Under the pieces are notes generated by a model. That model was not told where the DNA came from. It saw nothing but the letters and a program-made list of their open reading frames with translations, and searched no databases. A stretch of DNA of 64,000 bases from RZYY01 sp036794825. Its GTDB lineage: Bacteria; Bacteroidota; Bacteroidia; Bacteroidales; 4484-276. Shown here one piece after another: positions 51,959 through 60,320 of the stretch (its first letter is position 1; the number at the start of each line of letters is the position of its first letter). The stretch is taken from contig DAIRGA010000005.1 of the NCBI GenBank assembly GCA_036794825.1, positions 124,001 to 188,000 of the forward strand, written 5' to 3'. The position numbers were made by a program, and so were the translations under genes.

Positions 51959-52683
51959 TGGTTCTGGTTGAATGAGTTGTAATAATTTGCGATACGGGCA
52001 ATATCATCCGGATCGGTAAAGGTCAAATTGTTGCTTTTAGCAAATTTCACAATATCAGCCTGGTACGGGCCTAAATGCGTGAGTATTGACTTTCGGGTTC
52101 TTTTCACCCTCAGGGCAGCCGAATCATCGTTTTTCCGGATGTAGTATTCTTTCATGATTTTGGCCGATACACTCTCTTCATTTTTTAATCCGAGCATCAT
52201 TTTACTGTTCGATTTTTCCTCCACATCCACCTTGATAAACCGGCGAAGCAGGAATTTCGTGGCGCCGGTATCAGAGAGAACTTCAAAGTAATCGTTTCCT
52301 ATATATTGCTGATTACCAATAAAATAGACGAAAAAAGAATAGATAAAATGATGTTGCCCGAATTGAACCAGGTTGAGTTTGTGGGGGTCGGAGATACGCA
52401 GACTGTCCTTTCCGATTACCATTTCCATTTCCCTGGCGTGAATATCGTAGCGGAAAAGCCCTTCCCAGTAAAGGCTGTCATTGAAAACCGCATGCCCCGG
52501 CTGCCAGCCTTTGTAAAGGTAAGGATTGAGCAACTCTTCCGATTTATTTGTTTCAGGAAGGAAATAACTCATTGCCGCGGCATTGTTACCTCTCGTGACG
52601 TAAACCGATGTTAGCTGGCCGTAAAGATTTGCCGGAAGAAAGAGTAATAGCAGGTAGAAATGATGAGAGTAAAAAAGTTTCAT
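51955..52683 (-). CDS. Secreted hypothetical protein, operon partner of the gene at 51242-51958
   Basis: The 242-residue product has a signal peptide (FYLLLLFLPANLYGQ). The mature protein begins LTSVYVTRGNNAAAMSYFLPETNKSEELLNPYLYKGWQPG. Further blocks are DIHAREMEMVIGKDSLRI, HHFIYSFFVYFIGNQQYIG, and a basic region followed by TFTDPDDIARIANYYNSF at the C-terminus. These features resemble beta-rich Bacteroidota envelope proteins of unknown function. Its last four bases overlap the next gene's start, indicating coupled translation of the pair. Confidence 0.68.
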   Translation of the reverse strand: MKLFYSHHFYLLLLFLPANLYGQLTSVYVTRGNNAAAMSYFLPETNKSEELLNPYLYKGWQPGHAVFNDSLYWEGLFRYDIHAREMEMVIGKDSLRISDPHKLNLVQFGQHHFIYSFFVYFIGNQQYIGNDYFEVLSDTGATKFLLRRFIKVDVEEKSNSKMMLGLKNEESVSAKIMKEYYIRKNDDSAALRVKRTRKSILTHLGPYQADIVKFAKSNNLTFTDPDDIARIANYYNSFNQNQ

Positions 52684-52872
52684 GAGTAAAATAGTAAGGC
52701 GAATGGGAATCTAACGGATCAACCGGTGCATTGTTGCCTGCTTTGAAAAGACATCATTAGTACATACCAGCAACTTCAGGAAAAATGTTCCCCGACTGGT
52801 TTCAATATTTGTCACGAGCTGACGTTAATCAAGCTATTTTAAGAACTACTGGTAACTAAACTATATTGAATC

Positions 52873-53619
52873 ATGAAAAAACTGGTATTGATAAGGCATG
52901 GCGAAAGCGCCTGGAATAAGGAGAATCGCTTTACTGGCTGGACCGACGTTGATTTATCCCCCAAAGGTGTGGAAGAGGCAAAAGAGGCAGGACGATTGCT
53001 TCGTGAAAAAGGCTTCGAGTTTGATATGGCGTTTACCTCTTACTTGCGCAGAGCAATTAAAACACTTTGGCTGACGCTGGAAGAGATGGATCAGATGTGG
53101 ATTCCTGTGCATAAAAGCTGGAGATTGAATGAGAAGCATTACGGTATGCTTCAGGGATTGAATAAAGCCGAAACCGCCGAAAAGTATGGTGACGAACAGG
53201 TACTGATGTGGCGCCGCAGTTACGATGTACCACCGGCGCCAATTCCTGATGACGACCACCGGCATCCCAGGTTTGACCCTCGCTACAAAGAACTGCAACC
53301 AGAGGAGATTCCGGCAACCGAGTCGCTTAAAGAAACCGTCGAAAGAATGGTTCCCTACTGGGAAAATACCATCAGACCTGCGCTTGAGAAAAACAACCAG
53401 ATCCTGGTGGCAGCCCACGGCAACAGCCTCAGGGCTGTGGTCAAGTATTTGAAAAACATGTCGGAAAAGGAGATCATCGCCTTCAATATTCCCACTGGTA
53501 TACCCTATGTTTTTGAGTTTGATAACCAGCTTAACCTGCTGAAGGATGAGTTTATCGGCGACCCCGAAACCATCAGGCAACTGATGGAAGCCGTTGCTAA
53601 TCAGGCCAAAAAGAAATAA
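52873..53619 (+). CDS. gpmA: 2,3-bisphosphoglycerate-dependent phosphoglycerate mutase
   Basis: The enzyme interconverts 3- and 2-phosphoglycerate in glycolysis. The 248-residue product has the dPGM pattern: LIRHGESAWNKENRFTGW with the phosphorylated His near residue 8, then YLRRAIKTLW, the RLNEKHYGMLQGLNKAE block and the second His in LVAAHGNSLRAV. Length and motifs agree with cofactor-dependent mutase rather than the larger cofactor-independent type. It is monocistronic and followed by a terminator-like hairpin. Confidence 0.96.
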   Translation: MKKLVLIRHGESAWNKENRFTGWTDVDLSPKGVEEAKEAGRLLREKGFEFDMAFTSYLRRAIKTLWLTLEEMDQMWIPVHKSWRLNEKHYGMLQGLNKAETAEKYGDEQVLMWRRSYDVPPAPIPDDDHRHPRFDPRYKELQPEEIPATESLKETVERMVPYWENTIRPALEKNNQILVAAHGNSLRAVVKYLKNMSEKEIIAFNIPTGIPYVFEFDNQLNLLKDEFIGDPETIRQLMEAVANQAKKK

Positions 53620-53639
53620 TCACCAACTACCTTATTAGG

Positions 53640-53675
53640 AAAATGCAGGCCGGAATTAATTCAGCTTGCATTTTT
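53640..53675 (+). terminator. Possible terminator after gpmA
   Basis: An 8-bp stem of AAAATGCA paired with TGCATTTT (53640-53647 with 53667-53674) encloses a 19-base loop and runs into T residues. It is weaker than the gap and zinc-peptidase terminators. Confidence 0.5.
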
Positions 53676-53679
53676 CGTT

Positions 53680-53687
53680 TACATTTG
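53680..53687 (+). promoter_or_regulatory. TAnnTTTG -7 box for the phosphoesterase gene
   Basis: TACATTTG lies 24 bases before the ATG at 53712, after the gpmA hairpin. Confidence 0.5.
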
Positions 53688-53711
53688 AACCCTTATAAAA
53701 TTTGACCGGAA

Positions 53712-54428
53712 ATGAGACAATGGGTGATTCCCGACCTGCATGGGTGTAGCAAAACGCTGAAAGCGATGGTAGAAAACCAGATTCAGCTGACAAAAGAGGA
53801 TGAAATTTACTTTCTTGGCGATTATATTGATCGCGGCCCAAATCCAAAAGGAGTAGTTGACTACATCATGGGTTTGCAGGATCAGGGTTTCAAGGCATTT
53901 CCGCTGCGGGGAAATCATGAAGAGTATATTTTACTTGCAGTGGACAACGAAAAGAACCTGGGCAGGCGCTATTTCTTCTGGAAAGAAAAAAACAAGTTTT
54001 TCCTCGAATGGATGCGCAGTGGCGGAAAAGCGACCCTGGACAGCTTCAAGATCAAAACAGTGAATCAGATTCCCGGCAAATATGTGGACTGGATCCGGGG
54101 ACTCGAGTATTATTACGAACTCGACCATTATGTTATGGTGCATGCCGGGATGAATTTTTACCGCAAAGACCCATACGACGACTTGCATGCAATCCTCTGG
54201 ACAAGATCATTTACGCCGGAACCGGAAAAAATTGGCAATAAAATAGTGATCCACGGCCATGTTCCTGTCAGTCTTGATTTTTTGCAAAACCTGCTCGCCG
54301 ATCCTGCTAAAAAATATATTCCCCTCGACACAGGATGTTATTATCCCGGTAAACCCGGAATGGGAAACCTGGTAGCCCTTGAGGTCAATACTTTGCAATT
54401 ACTTATCCAGCCCAACATAGAGCGATAA
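53712..54428 (+). CDS. Metallophosphoesterase (serine/threonine phosphatase-like)
   Basis: The 238-residue protein is a calcineurin-like metallophosphoesterase. Its motifs are PDLHGC (first metal site), LGDYIDRGPNPKGVVDY (second), PLRGNHEEYI (third), and later VMVHAGMNF and IVIHGHVPV (last two His). The order and spacing fit PrpA/PrpB-type protein phosphatases or Ap4A hydrolases, and sequence alone does not distinguish between them. There is no signal peptide, so it is cytoplasmic. It stands between gpmA and the holA/amn pair. Confidence 0.92.
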   Translation: MRQWVIPDLHGCSKTLKAMVENQIQLTKEDEIYFLGDYIDRGPNPKGVVDYIMGLQDQGFKAFPLRGNHEEYILLAVDNEKNLGRRYFFWKEKNKFFLEWMRSGGKATLDSFKIKTVNQIPGKYVDWIRGLEYYYELDHYVMVHAGMNFYRKDPYDDLHAILWTRSFTPEPEKIGNKIVIHGHVPVSLDFLQNLLADPAKKYIPLDTGCYYPGKPGMGNLVALEVNTLQLLIQPNIER

Positions 54429-54487
54429 AGCCCGGGTTTCAACATCAGGAAATGCTCAAGTGTGTGGCTTGGACTGACTTCTTAATA

Positions 54488-55495
54488 TTAGTGTAAAATC
54501 TTGTAAATCATCTCTTTCATCAGCTCGCCATCTTCCACGGCGGCGCTGTCCACACCTTTGGCCTTTTGGTCGTATTCACGCAGAATGGAAATTATCTCAC
54601 GTAATTTGCGCATGTCATAGTTACGTGCCGCAAGTTTTATGTCCTTGACAAAGAACGGATTGAGTCCGAAAGCTGAAGCCACATTTTTATCCGATTTGTC
54701 CTGAAGTGAATGGTAAACAAACAACCTTTTAAAATAGGTGAAGAGCATGACGATCACAAAGACGATGGAGTTTTCTTTAGGATTGGCGCCAAAATAATTG
54801 ATAATCTGGTTGGATTTGAAGATGTTGCGCTCACCCAGAGCCTTCTGCAGCTCGAATATGTTGTAGTCCTTGCTGATACCGATATTTTTCTCCACGATGT
54901 CGGGGGTGATCTCGGCATTTTTGTCAATATTGATCACCAGCTTTTTAATCTCATTCTCGATTTTGGTGAGATCATTCCCGAGGTTCTCGGCCAGCAGCAT
55001 CACAGTTTGCGAAGAGATACGGAAGCCAAGTCCGCGGATCATATCCTCTATCCACCTGGGGATGTGGTTGTCGTAAAGTTTTTTTGATTCAAAATAAACA
55101 CCGTTTTTCTTAATCAACTGAGCTACAGTGGTTCTGCCGTCAATTTTCTTGTATTTGTAGTCAAAAACCAACAGCGTTGTAGGAACTGGTTTCGAAAGGT
55201 ATTTAGACAGCACCTCCTCCTTTTCCAACTGCTTGATATCCTGAGCCTCGCGGATGATAATTACGCGATAATTGCCAAAAACCGGGTATTCCCGGGCCAT
55301 CGAAATGATTTGGCTGATGTTGATATCCCGGCCGTAAACAATCATCTGGTTGAACTCTTTTTCGTCCTCCGACAACACCGATGATTCGATCAGCTTTGAG
55401 ATCTTATCAATAAAATAAGGTTCTTCGCCCGTCAGGAAATAGACAGGATAAAAGATTTTGTTCCGGATGTCGCCGGTAATCTGCTCGTAACTCAT
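54488..55495 (-). CDS. holA: DNA polymerase III subunit delta
   Basis: The delta subunit opens the sliding clamp in the clamp loader. The 335-residue protein has the AAA+-like N-terminus with the LTGEEPYFIDKI pattern near residue 17. Further blocks are YGRDINISQIISMAREYPVFG and VIIREAQDIKQLE, then a middle region (VYFESKKLYDNHIPRWIEDM) and a helical C-terminal collar (SIVFVIVMLFTYFKRLFVYH). Length and block order match HolA. The AMP nucleosidase gene lies 11 bp upstream on the same strand, so the two are co-transcribed. Confidence 0.92.
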   Translation of the reverse strand: MSYEQITGDIRNKIFYPVYFLTGEEPYFIDKISKLIESSVLSEDEKEFNQMIVYGRDINISQIISMAREYPVFGNYRVIIIREAQDIKQLEKEEVLSKYLSKPVPTTLLVFDYKYKKIDGRTTVAQLIKKNGVYFESKKLYDNHIPRWIEDMIRGLGFRISSQTVMLLAENLGNDLTKIENEIKKLVINIDKNAEITPDIVEKNIGISKDYNIFELQKALGERNIFKSNQIINYFGANPKENSIVFVIVMLFTYFKRLFVYHSLQDKSDKNVASAFGLNPFFVKDIKLAARNYDMRKLREIISILREYDQKAKGVDSAAVEDGELMKEMIYKILH

Positions 55496-55506
55496 TGAAA
55501 GGGAGA

Positions 55507-56277
55507 TTAAAACCGCAGGTGCTTCACGGTCAGACGATTTTCGATCAATTGTTTGAGTGAGTCAATTCCGATGTTAAGATGGGCTTCGAGGAACTTTTCG
55601 GTAACCATATGGTCGCTCGATTCGGTTTTTACACCGGCCGAAATCATCGGTTGATCCGACACCAGCAGCAAAGCTCCGGTTGGGATCTGGTTGGCAAAAC
55701 CGGCGATAAAAATGGTGGCCGTTTCCATATCAATAGCCATCGAGCGTGTGGAGCGAAGGTATTTTTTGAACTTATCATCATGTTCCCAGACCCTTCGGTT
55801 GGTAGTGAACACAGTACCCGTCCAGTAGTCTTTGCCGTACTCACGGATGGTGGTGGAAATGGCTTTCTGCAGGCTGAAGGCAGGCAGAGCGGGCACCTCC
55901 GGTGGCATGTAGTCGTTAGAGGTTCCATCGCCGCGGATGGCAGCAATGGGCAGAATAAGGTCGCCCAACTGGTTTTTCTTTTTCAATCCTCCACACTTGC
56001 CCAGAAAAAGTGTTGCCTTGGGTTCGATGGCGCTTAGCAAATCCATGATGATGGCAGCATTTGGACTTCCCATCCCGAATTTTATTAATGTAATATCGCC
56101 GGCTGTTGCGCTTGGCATAGGACGATCGCGGCCAACCACTTCTACTCCGGTCCATTCAGCAAACAAATCGAGATACTTGCTGAAATTGACCAGCAGGATG
56201 TATTTGCCAAATTGCTCCAGTGAAAGGCCTGTGTACCGCGGCAGCCAGTTGTGAACGATTTCCCTTTTTGTCTTCAT
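55507..56277 (-). CDS. amn: AMP nucleosidase
   Basis: AMP nucleosidase splits AMP into adenine and ribose-5-phosphate. The 256-residue protein is of the short Bacteroidota type, smaller than E. coli Amn. It is a nucleoside-phosphorylase-fold enzyme, with FLGKCGGLKKKNQLGDLILPIAAIRGDG and SMAIDMETATIFIAGFANQIPTGALLLVSD as diagnostic blocks. MKTKREIVHNWLPRYTGLS at the start is typical. I prefer the ATG over a TTG seven codons upstream, which overlaps the -7 box. Together with adenine deaminase it completes AMP to hypoxanthine. Confidence 0.88.
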   Translation of the reverse strand: MKTKREIVHNWLPRYTGLSLEQFGKYILLVNFSKYLDLFAEWTGVEVVGRDRPMPSATAGDITLIKFGMGSPNAAIIMDLLSAIEPKATLFLGKCGGLKKKNQLGDLILPIAAIRGDGTSNDYMPPEVPALPAFSLQKAISTTIREYGKDYWTGTVFTTNRRVWEHDDKFKKYLRSTRSMAIDMETATIFIAGFANQIPTGALLLVSDQPMISAGVKTESSDHMVTEKFLEAHLNIGIDSLKQLIENRLTVKHLRF

Positions 56278-56295
56278 CTCTTCTAAGATTTCCGG

Positions 56296-56303
56296 CAAAA
56301 ATA
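56296..56303 (-). promoter_or_regulatory. TAnnTTTG -7 box for amn-holA
   Basis: On the minus strand TATTTTTG lies 18 bases before the ATG of amn and covers the first base of the alternative TTG start, so it rules that start out if used. Confidence 0.5.
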
Positions 56304-56323
56304 GTCGAAAATGGCCGATTAGC

Positions 56324-56331
56324 TACCTTTG
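56324..56331 (+). promoter_or_regulatory. TAnnTTTG -7 box for the HsdR-N-like gene
   Basis: TACCTTTG lies 18 bases before the ATG at 56350. A TTG start at 56329 would fall inside the box and is therefore rejected. Confidence 0.5.
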
Positions 56332-56349
56332 ACCCCTGATTTGGAAAAA

Positions 56350-56805
56350 ATGGATCAGCTCAATCTGCCGGCTTTCGATTACCGTACCCGTGTTAAGGAT
56401 GGGAAACAAGAAATTTTCGATCCTGTCCGGCGAAAGTTTGTTTCGTTAACTCCCGAAGAGTGGGTCAGACAGCATTTTATAAACTACCTGATCTCTGTTA
56501 AAGAGGTTCCGCCAGCGTTGATTTCGGTGGAGCAGACACTGATATATAACACAATGAAAAAGCGTGCGGACATCGTGGTTTATTCACGAAAAGGCAACCC
56601 GCTGATGATGATCGAATGCAAAGCGGTGTCGGTGGAAATTACCCAGAAGACCTTTGACCAGGTGGCCCGTTACAACCTGACGATGAAAGTACCTTACCTT
56701 GTAGTAACCAACGGCCTTGTGCACATTTGCTGCAAGGTGGATTTTGAAAATTCAACCTATGCTTTCCTGTCAGAAATTCCGGGATTTGAAGAGATGGGAA
56801 CATAA
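56350..56805 (+). CDS. Stand-alone HsdR-N-like nuclease-domain protein
   Basis: The 151-residue protein consists of just the N-terminal nuclease domain of type I restriction subunit HsdR. It shows the PD-(D/E)XK pattern: Asp74 in RADIVVY, Glu89 and Lys91 in MIECKA, then Gln104 in FDQVARY. An upstream block (SLTPEEWVRQHFINYLI) matches HsdR N-terminal regions. There is no helicase domain, no hsdM or hsdS gene, and no signal peptide. Bacteroidota often carry such single-domain proteins next to housekeeping genes. Their role is not established and may be in DNA repair rather than restriction. It has its own promoter and a terminator-like hairpin. Confidence 0.85.
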   Translation: MDQLNLPAFDYRTRVKDGKQEIFDPVRRKFVSLTPEEWVRQHFINYLISVKEVPPALISVEQTLIYNTMKKRADIVVYSRKGNPLMMIECKAVSVEITQKTFDQVARYNLTMKVPYLVVTNGLVHICCKVDFENSTYAFLSEIPGFEEMGT

Positions 56806-56806
56806 A

Positions 56807-56842
56807 AAAAGAGTGCAACCCAATGACGAATCGCACTCTTTT
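56807..56842. terminator. Terminator-like hairpin after the HsdR-N-like gene
   Basis: A 10-bp perfect stem (56807-56816 with 56833-56842) encloses a 16-base loop. One arm is A-rich and the other T-rich, so the hairpin could act in both directions, also for pgk on the minus strand. Confidence 0.65.
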
Positions 56843-56882
56843 AGTGGAAAATTGAACAGATGAACACGAAAGTATTTAATTC

Positions 56883-56948
56883 CCCCGACCTTCAGGTCGG
56901 GGATAGGCAAAATACAAAATATTTTCGGGCTTTAGCCCAAATTAAGGA
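56883..56948. repeat. Pair of REP-like palindromes between HsdR-N-like gene and pgk
   Basis: Two short hairpins lie 34 bases apart: a 9-bp GC-rich stem (56883-56891 with 56894-56902) and a 5-bp stem around GGGCTTTAGCCC (56937-56948). Similar palindrome pairs occur between genes in many Bacteroidota, as I recall, and may be dispersed repeats. Two-base loops are tight for RNA hairpins, so a DNA-level or binding-site role is also possible. Confidence 0.5.
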
Positions 56949-56998
56949 TGAAGATGATGGATTCGGAAACAATTTCATCCCCAAAATCTCAGCCAATT

Positions 56999-58189
56999 CT
57001 ACTCCTCCACAGCAGCCACTCCCGGCAATATTTTGCCTTCGATGAATTCAAGCATAGCGCCGCCGCCTGTCGAAACGTAGCTGACTTTTTCAGCTAAATG
57101 GTATTTGTTGATCGCAGCCACTGAATCTCCGCCCCCTATCAGCGAGAAGGCCCCTTTTGAGGTGGCGCCTGCAATAGCAAGTGCAACCTGCTCGGTTCCG
57201 TGAGCGAAGTTTGGCATTTCGAAAACGCCCATCGGACCGTTCCACAAAATGGTTTTGGAGCTGTTGATGGTTTCGATAAATGCGGCCAATGACTTTTCGC
57301 CAATGTCCAAACCCATCCAGCCGTCCGGAATTTCGCCGGCGTTGCAGCTCTTGCGAATGGCTTCATTATCAAATTTGTCTGCAATGATGGCATCCGTGGG
57401 AATCAGCAGGTTTACTCCTTTGGCTTTGGCGTCAGCAATAGCTTTTGTGGCGGTTTCTAGCAGTTCATTCTCGATGAGCGAATTTCCCACCTGGCCACCC
57501 ATTGCTTTGATAAAAGTAAACATCATTCCCCCACCGATAATCAGGTTGTCCACTTTGTCGAGCAGGTTGTTGATGATTTCGATTTTCCCCGAAACTTTTG
57601 CGCCGCCGAGGATAGCAGTAAATGGACGGCTTGGCTCTTTCATCACTTTGTTGATGCTGGCCAGTTCGTTGGCCATCACATAGCCGAAATATTTATCTTT
57701 TGGAAAAAACTTTGCTATAATTGCTGTCGAAGCGTGGGCACGGTGGGCAGTTCCAAAAGCGTCGTTTACATAAACATCGGCAAGACGGGCAAGTTTCTGA
57801 GCAAAAGCCTCATCGCCTTTTTCTTCTTCCTTGTAAAAGCGAAGGTTTTCGAGCAAAAGAACATCACCATTTTTCATTCCGGCAGCCATGGTAACGGCTT
57901 CATCGCCAATGCAGTCGGGTGCAAATTTTACCTCTTTTCCCAGCTTTTGATTGAGGACAGGCAAAAGATGTTTCAGCGAGTATTTTATCTCAGGACCTGC
58001 TTTTGGGCGACCAAGATGCGACATAAGAATCACCATACCGCCATCGGCAACAATTTTTTGAATAGTAGGGATGGCTGCGTCAATACGGTTGGTGTCGGTC
58101 ACTTCAAATTTATCGTTCAGGGGCACATTAAAATCTACCCTGATGATGGCCTTCAGACCATTAAGATTCAGATTATCAATTGTTTTCAT
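56999..58189 (-). CDS. pgk: Phosphoglycerate kinase
   Basis: Pgk transfers phosphate from 1,3-bisphosphoglycerate to ADP. The 396-residue product has the family length. The N-terminal substrate site RVDFNVPLND (residues 18-27), then LMSHLGRPK, VLLLENLRFYKEE, the interdomain LGGAKVSGKIEI and the C-terminal GGGDSVAAI are intact. It is monocistronic. The upstream step enzyme, GAPDH, is 56 kb away. Confidence 0.97.
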   Translation of the reverse strand: MKTIDNLNLNGLKAIIRVDFNVPLNDKFEVTDTNRIDAAIPTIQKIVADGGMVILMSHLGRPKAGPEIKYSLKHLLPVLNQKLGKEVKFAPDCIGDEAVTMAAGMKNGDVLLLENLRFYKEEEKGDEAFAQKLARLADVYVNDAFGTAHRAHASTAIIAKFFPKDKYFGYVMANELASINKVMKEPSRPFTAILGGAKVSGKIEIINNLLDKVDNLIIGGGMMFTFIKAMGGQVGNSLIENELLETATKAIADAKAKGVNLLIPTDAIIADKFDNEAIRKSCNAGEIPDGWMGLDIGEKSLAAFIETINSSKTILWNGPMGVFEMPNFAHGTEQVALAIAGATSKGAFSLIGGGDSVAAINKYHLAEKVSYVSTGGGAMLEFIEGKILPGVAAVEE

Positions 58190-58216
58190 GAATTATTGGA
58201 TTAAAAAATGATTGCG

Positions 58217-58224
58217 CAAAGATA
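58217..58224 (-). promoter_or_regulatory. TAnnTTTG -7 box for pgk
   Basis: On the minus strand TATCTTTG lies 27 bases before the pgk ATG. Confidence 0.5.
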
Positions 58225-58288
58225 ACCATTCGCCTGCATGATTATCCAAAAATCAAGTTCTCAGGAAAATTGGTTGATGGGAGAATAC

Positions 58289-58296
58289 TATTTTTG
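58289..58296 (+). promoter_or_regulatory. TAnnTTTG -7 box for the aminotransferase gene
   Basis: TATTTTTG lies 17 bases before the ATG at 58314. Confidence 0.5.
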
Positions 58297-58313
58297 CCAA
58301 AAAAGAGAATCGA

Positions 58314-59468
58314 ATGAACTACCTGGGCAACCTTAAAAGCAAACTACCTAACACCGAGCAGTCCATTTTCGCTATCATGTCGAGGATGGCCAATGAAAAC
58401 GGAGCCATCAACCTTTCGCAGGGTTTTCCGGATTTTCAGATTTCCAACGAGCTGATTGACCGGGTGCATCACTACATGAAGAGCGGAAACAACCAATACG
58501 CCCCGATGCCAGGGATACCAGGTTTGCGTGAAGCCATTTCGAAGAAGGTGGAGCGTGACCATGGAATTTTGTACAATCCTGAAACCGAAATCAACATTAC
58601 AGCCGGCGCCACACAGGCGCTTTACACCGCCATCTCGGCTTTTGTCAGGGACGATGATGAAGTGATCATTTTCGAACCCGCCTACGACTCCTACGCTCCG
58701 GCCGTCAGGGTGAACGGTGGCCATGTAAAATTTGCTCAGATGGAAATGCCGGACTACACCATCAACTGGAAACACCTGGCAAAAATGATCACCAACCGCA
58801 CCAAAATGATCATTATAAACACGCCCCACAACCCGACCGGTTCGGTGCTTAGTGAAAATGACCTGCTGCAACTGCAACATATCACCAGTAAATCTGACAT
58901 CATTGTGCTGAGCGACGAAGTTTACGAGCACCTGATCTTCGATGGACTTCAGCACCACAGCGTTTGCCGGTTTCCCGATCTTGCTCAGCGAAGCCTCGCA
59001 GTCGGATCATTCGGGAAGACCTTTCATGCCACCGGGTGGAAAGTGGGTTATGTGCTGGCGCCGGAAAACCTCATGCGCGAGTTTCGCAAAGTGCATCAGT
59101 GGGTGGTTTTTGCAGTGAATACACCCATCCAGCTGGCGATTGCTGATTTTTTGCAGGACGATGGAAACTACCGGAATTTACCGGAATTCTTTCAGCAAAA
59201 AAGAAACAAGTTTCTAGATCTGATAAAAACATCGCGGTTTAAGCCAATCCCATGCAGCGGAACCTATTTCCAATGCCTTGATTACAGCACCATAACCGAT
59301 GAGAGCGACCTTGAATTTTCGAAACGCCTTACCATTGATCATAAACTTGCCTCCATTCCGCTGTCACCATTTTTCATGAATGGCCGTGATGATAAGATCT
59401 TACGCTTCTGCTTTGCCAAAAAAGATGAAACCCTTCAACAAGCCGCAGAAATTTTATGCAAGATCTGA
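58314..59468 (+). CDS. Class I/II aminotransferase (YbdL/methionine aminotransferase-like)
   Basis: The 384-residue PLP enzyme has the fold-type I layout: GFPDFQISNELIDRVHHYMKS near the N-terminus, NPTGSVLSENDLLQL with the Asn that binds the cofactor, and VLSDEVYEHLIFDG. The Lys motif GSFGKTFHATGWKVGY carries the Schiff-base lysine. It resembles E. coli YbdL and glutamine transaminase K, which use methionine or glutamine with keto acids. The next gene, an omega-amidase, overlaps its end by 13 bases, and the pair fits the transamination/omega-amidase route for glutamine or methionine. Confidence 0.9.
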   Translation: MNYLGNLKSKLPNTEQSIFAIMSRMANENGAINLSQGFPDFQISNELIDRVHHYMKSGNNQYAPMPGIPGLREAISKKVERDHGILYNPETEINITAGATQALYTAISAFVRDDDEVIIFEPAYDSYAPAVRVNGGHVKFAQMEMPDYTINWKHLAKMITNRTKMIIINTPHNPTGSVLSENDLLQLQHITSKSDIIVLSDEVYEHLIFDGLQHHSVCRFPDLAQRSLAVGSFGKTFHATGWKVGYVLAPENLMREFRKVHQWVVFAVNTPIQLAIADFLQDDGNYRNLPEFFQQKRNKFLDLIKTSRFKPIPCSGTYFQCLDYSTITDESDLEFSKRLTIDHKLASIPLSPFFMNGRDDKILRFCFAKKDETLQQAAEILCKI

Positions 59469-60247
59469 AAATTGCCCTCGTTCAGTCATCCCTGGTATGG
59501 GAAGATCCTGAAGCCAATCTTAAAAACTTTGACCAAAAACTAAAAACTATTTCGGCCGATACCGACCTGGTTTTACTACCGGAAATGTTCAACACCGGGT
59601 TTTCCATCAACCCGCTGAAGATAGCCGAAAAACCTGACGGACTTTCGGTTAGCTGGCTAAAGAACAAAGCGAAGGAGATGAATTGCCTGGTTGCCGGCAG
59701 TATTCTTACCGAAGTGGATGGGAAGTATTTCAACCGGCTTTACTGGATGCGGCCTGATGGCTCTTTTCAGACTTACGATAAACGTCATCTTTTCCGAATG
59801 GGAGAAGAGGTTGATGTTTTCACACCAGGTTCAGAGAGGCCTGTATTTGAGTTGAAAGGCTGGAAAATCCTGCCGCTGATCTGCTACGATCTGCGTTTCC
59901 CGGTCTGGATAAAAAATCATTTCGACAATGGTAAATATGAATACGATCTGATCGTGTGTGTGGCCAACTGGCCTGCCGTGCGACAATACGCCTGGAAAAA
60001 CCTTCTCATTGCAAGGGCGATTGAAAACCAGGCATATATGGCCGCCGTAAACCGCGTAGGGGAAGATGGAAATGGGAAAGCTCACACCGGCGATTCAGTC
60101 GTTGCCGACGCACAGGGCGCCATTGTTGCCGCAGCAAACCCCGGCGAAGAACAAATTATCACGGCAACATTGCGTTACAGTGAACTACAGCAATTCCGCA
60201 ACCAGTTCACCGTGGGATTGGATTGGGATGAGTTTGAGATGAGGTAA
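59456..60247 (+). CDS. Nitrilase-family omega-amidase (YafV-like)
   Basis: Omega-amidase hydrolyses alpha-ketoglutaramate, the unstable product of glutamine transamination, to alpha-ketoglutarate and ammonia. The 263-residue protein has the nitrilase-fold triad: Glu in LLPEMFNTGFS, Lys in YDKRHLFRMGEE, and Cys in LICYDLRFP. It also has the VANWPAVRQYAWKNLLIARA block typical of the YafV subgroup. It begins 13 bases before the aminotransferase stop, so translation is coupled. The specific substrate is inferred from the neighbour and is not proven. Confidence 0.9.
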   Translation: MQDLKIALVQSSLVWEDPEANLKNFDQKLKTISADTDLVLLPEMFNTGFSINPLKIAEKPDGLSVSWLKNKAKEMNCLVAGSILTEVDGKYFNRLYWMRPDGSFQTYDKRHLFRMGEEVDVFTPGSERPVFELKGWKILPLICYDLRFPVWIKNHFDNGKYEYDLIVCVANWPAVRQYAWKNLLIARAIENQAYMAAVNRVGEDGNGKAHTGDSVVADAQGAIVAAANPGEEQIITATLRYSELQQFRNQFTVGLDWDEFEMR

Positions 60248-60320
60248 ACATTTCTCAGTTGTCAAAAATAGTTACTTTTAGGTAAAAATTGATAAGGTTT
60301 TATTTCCAAACTTTACCCAA

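Noticed and set aside
56860..57045. 61-residue plus-strand frame after the HsdR-N-like gene
   Set aside because: It runs through the palindromes and into the pgk gene on the opposite strand and has no homology signal.
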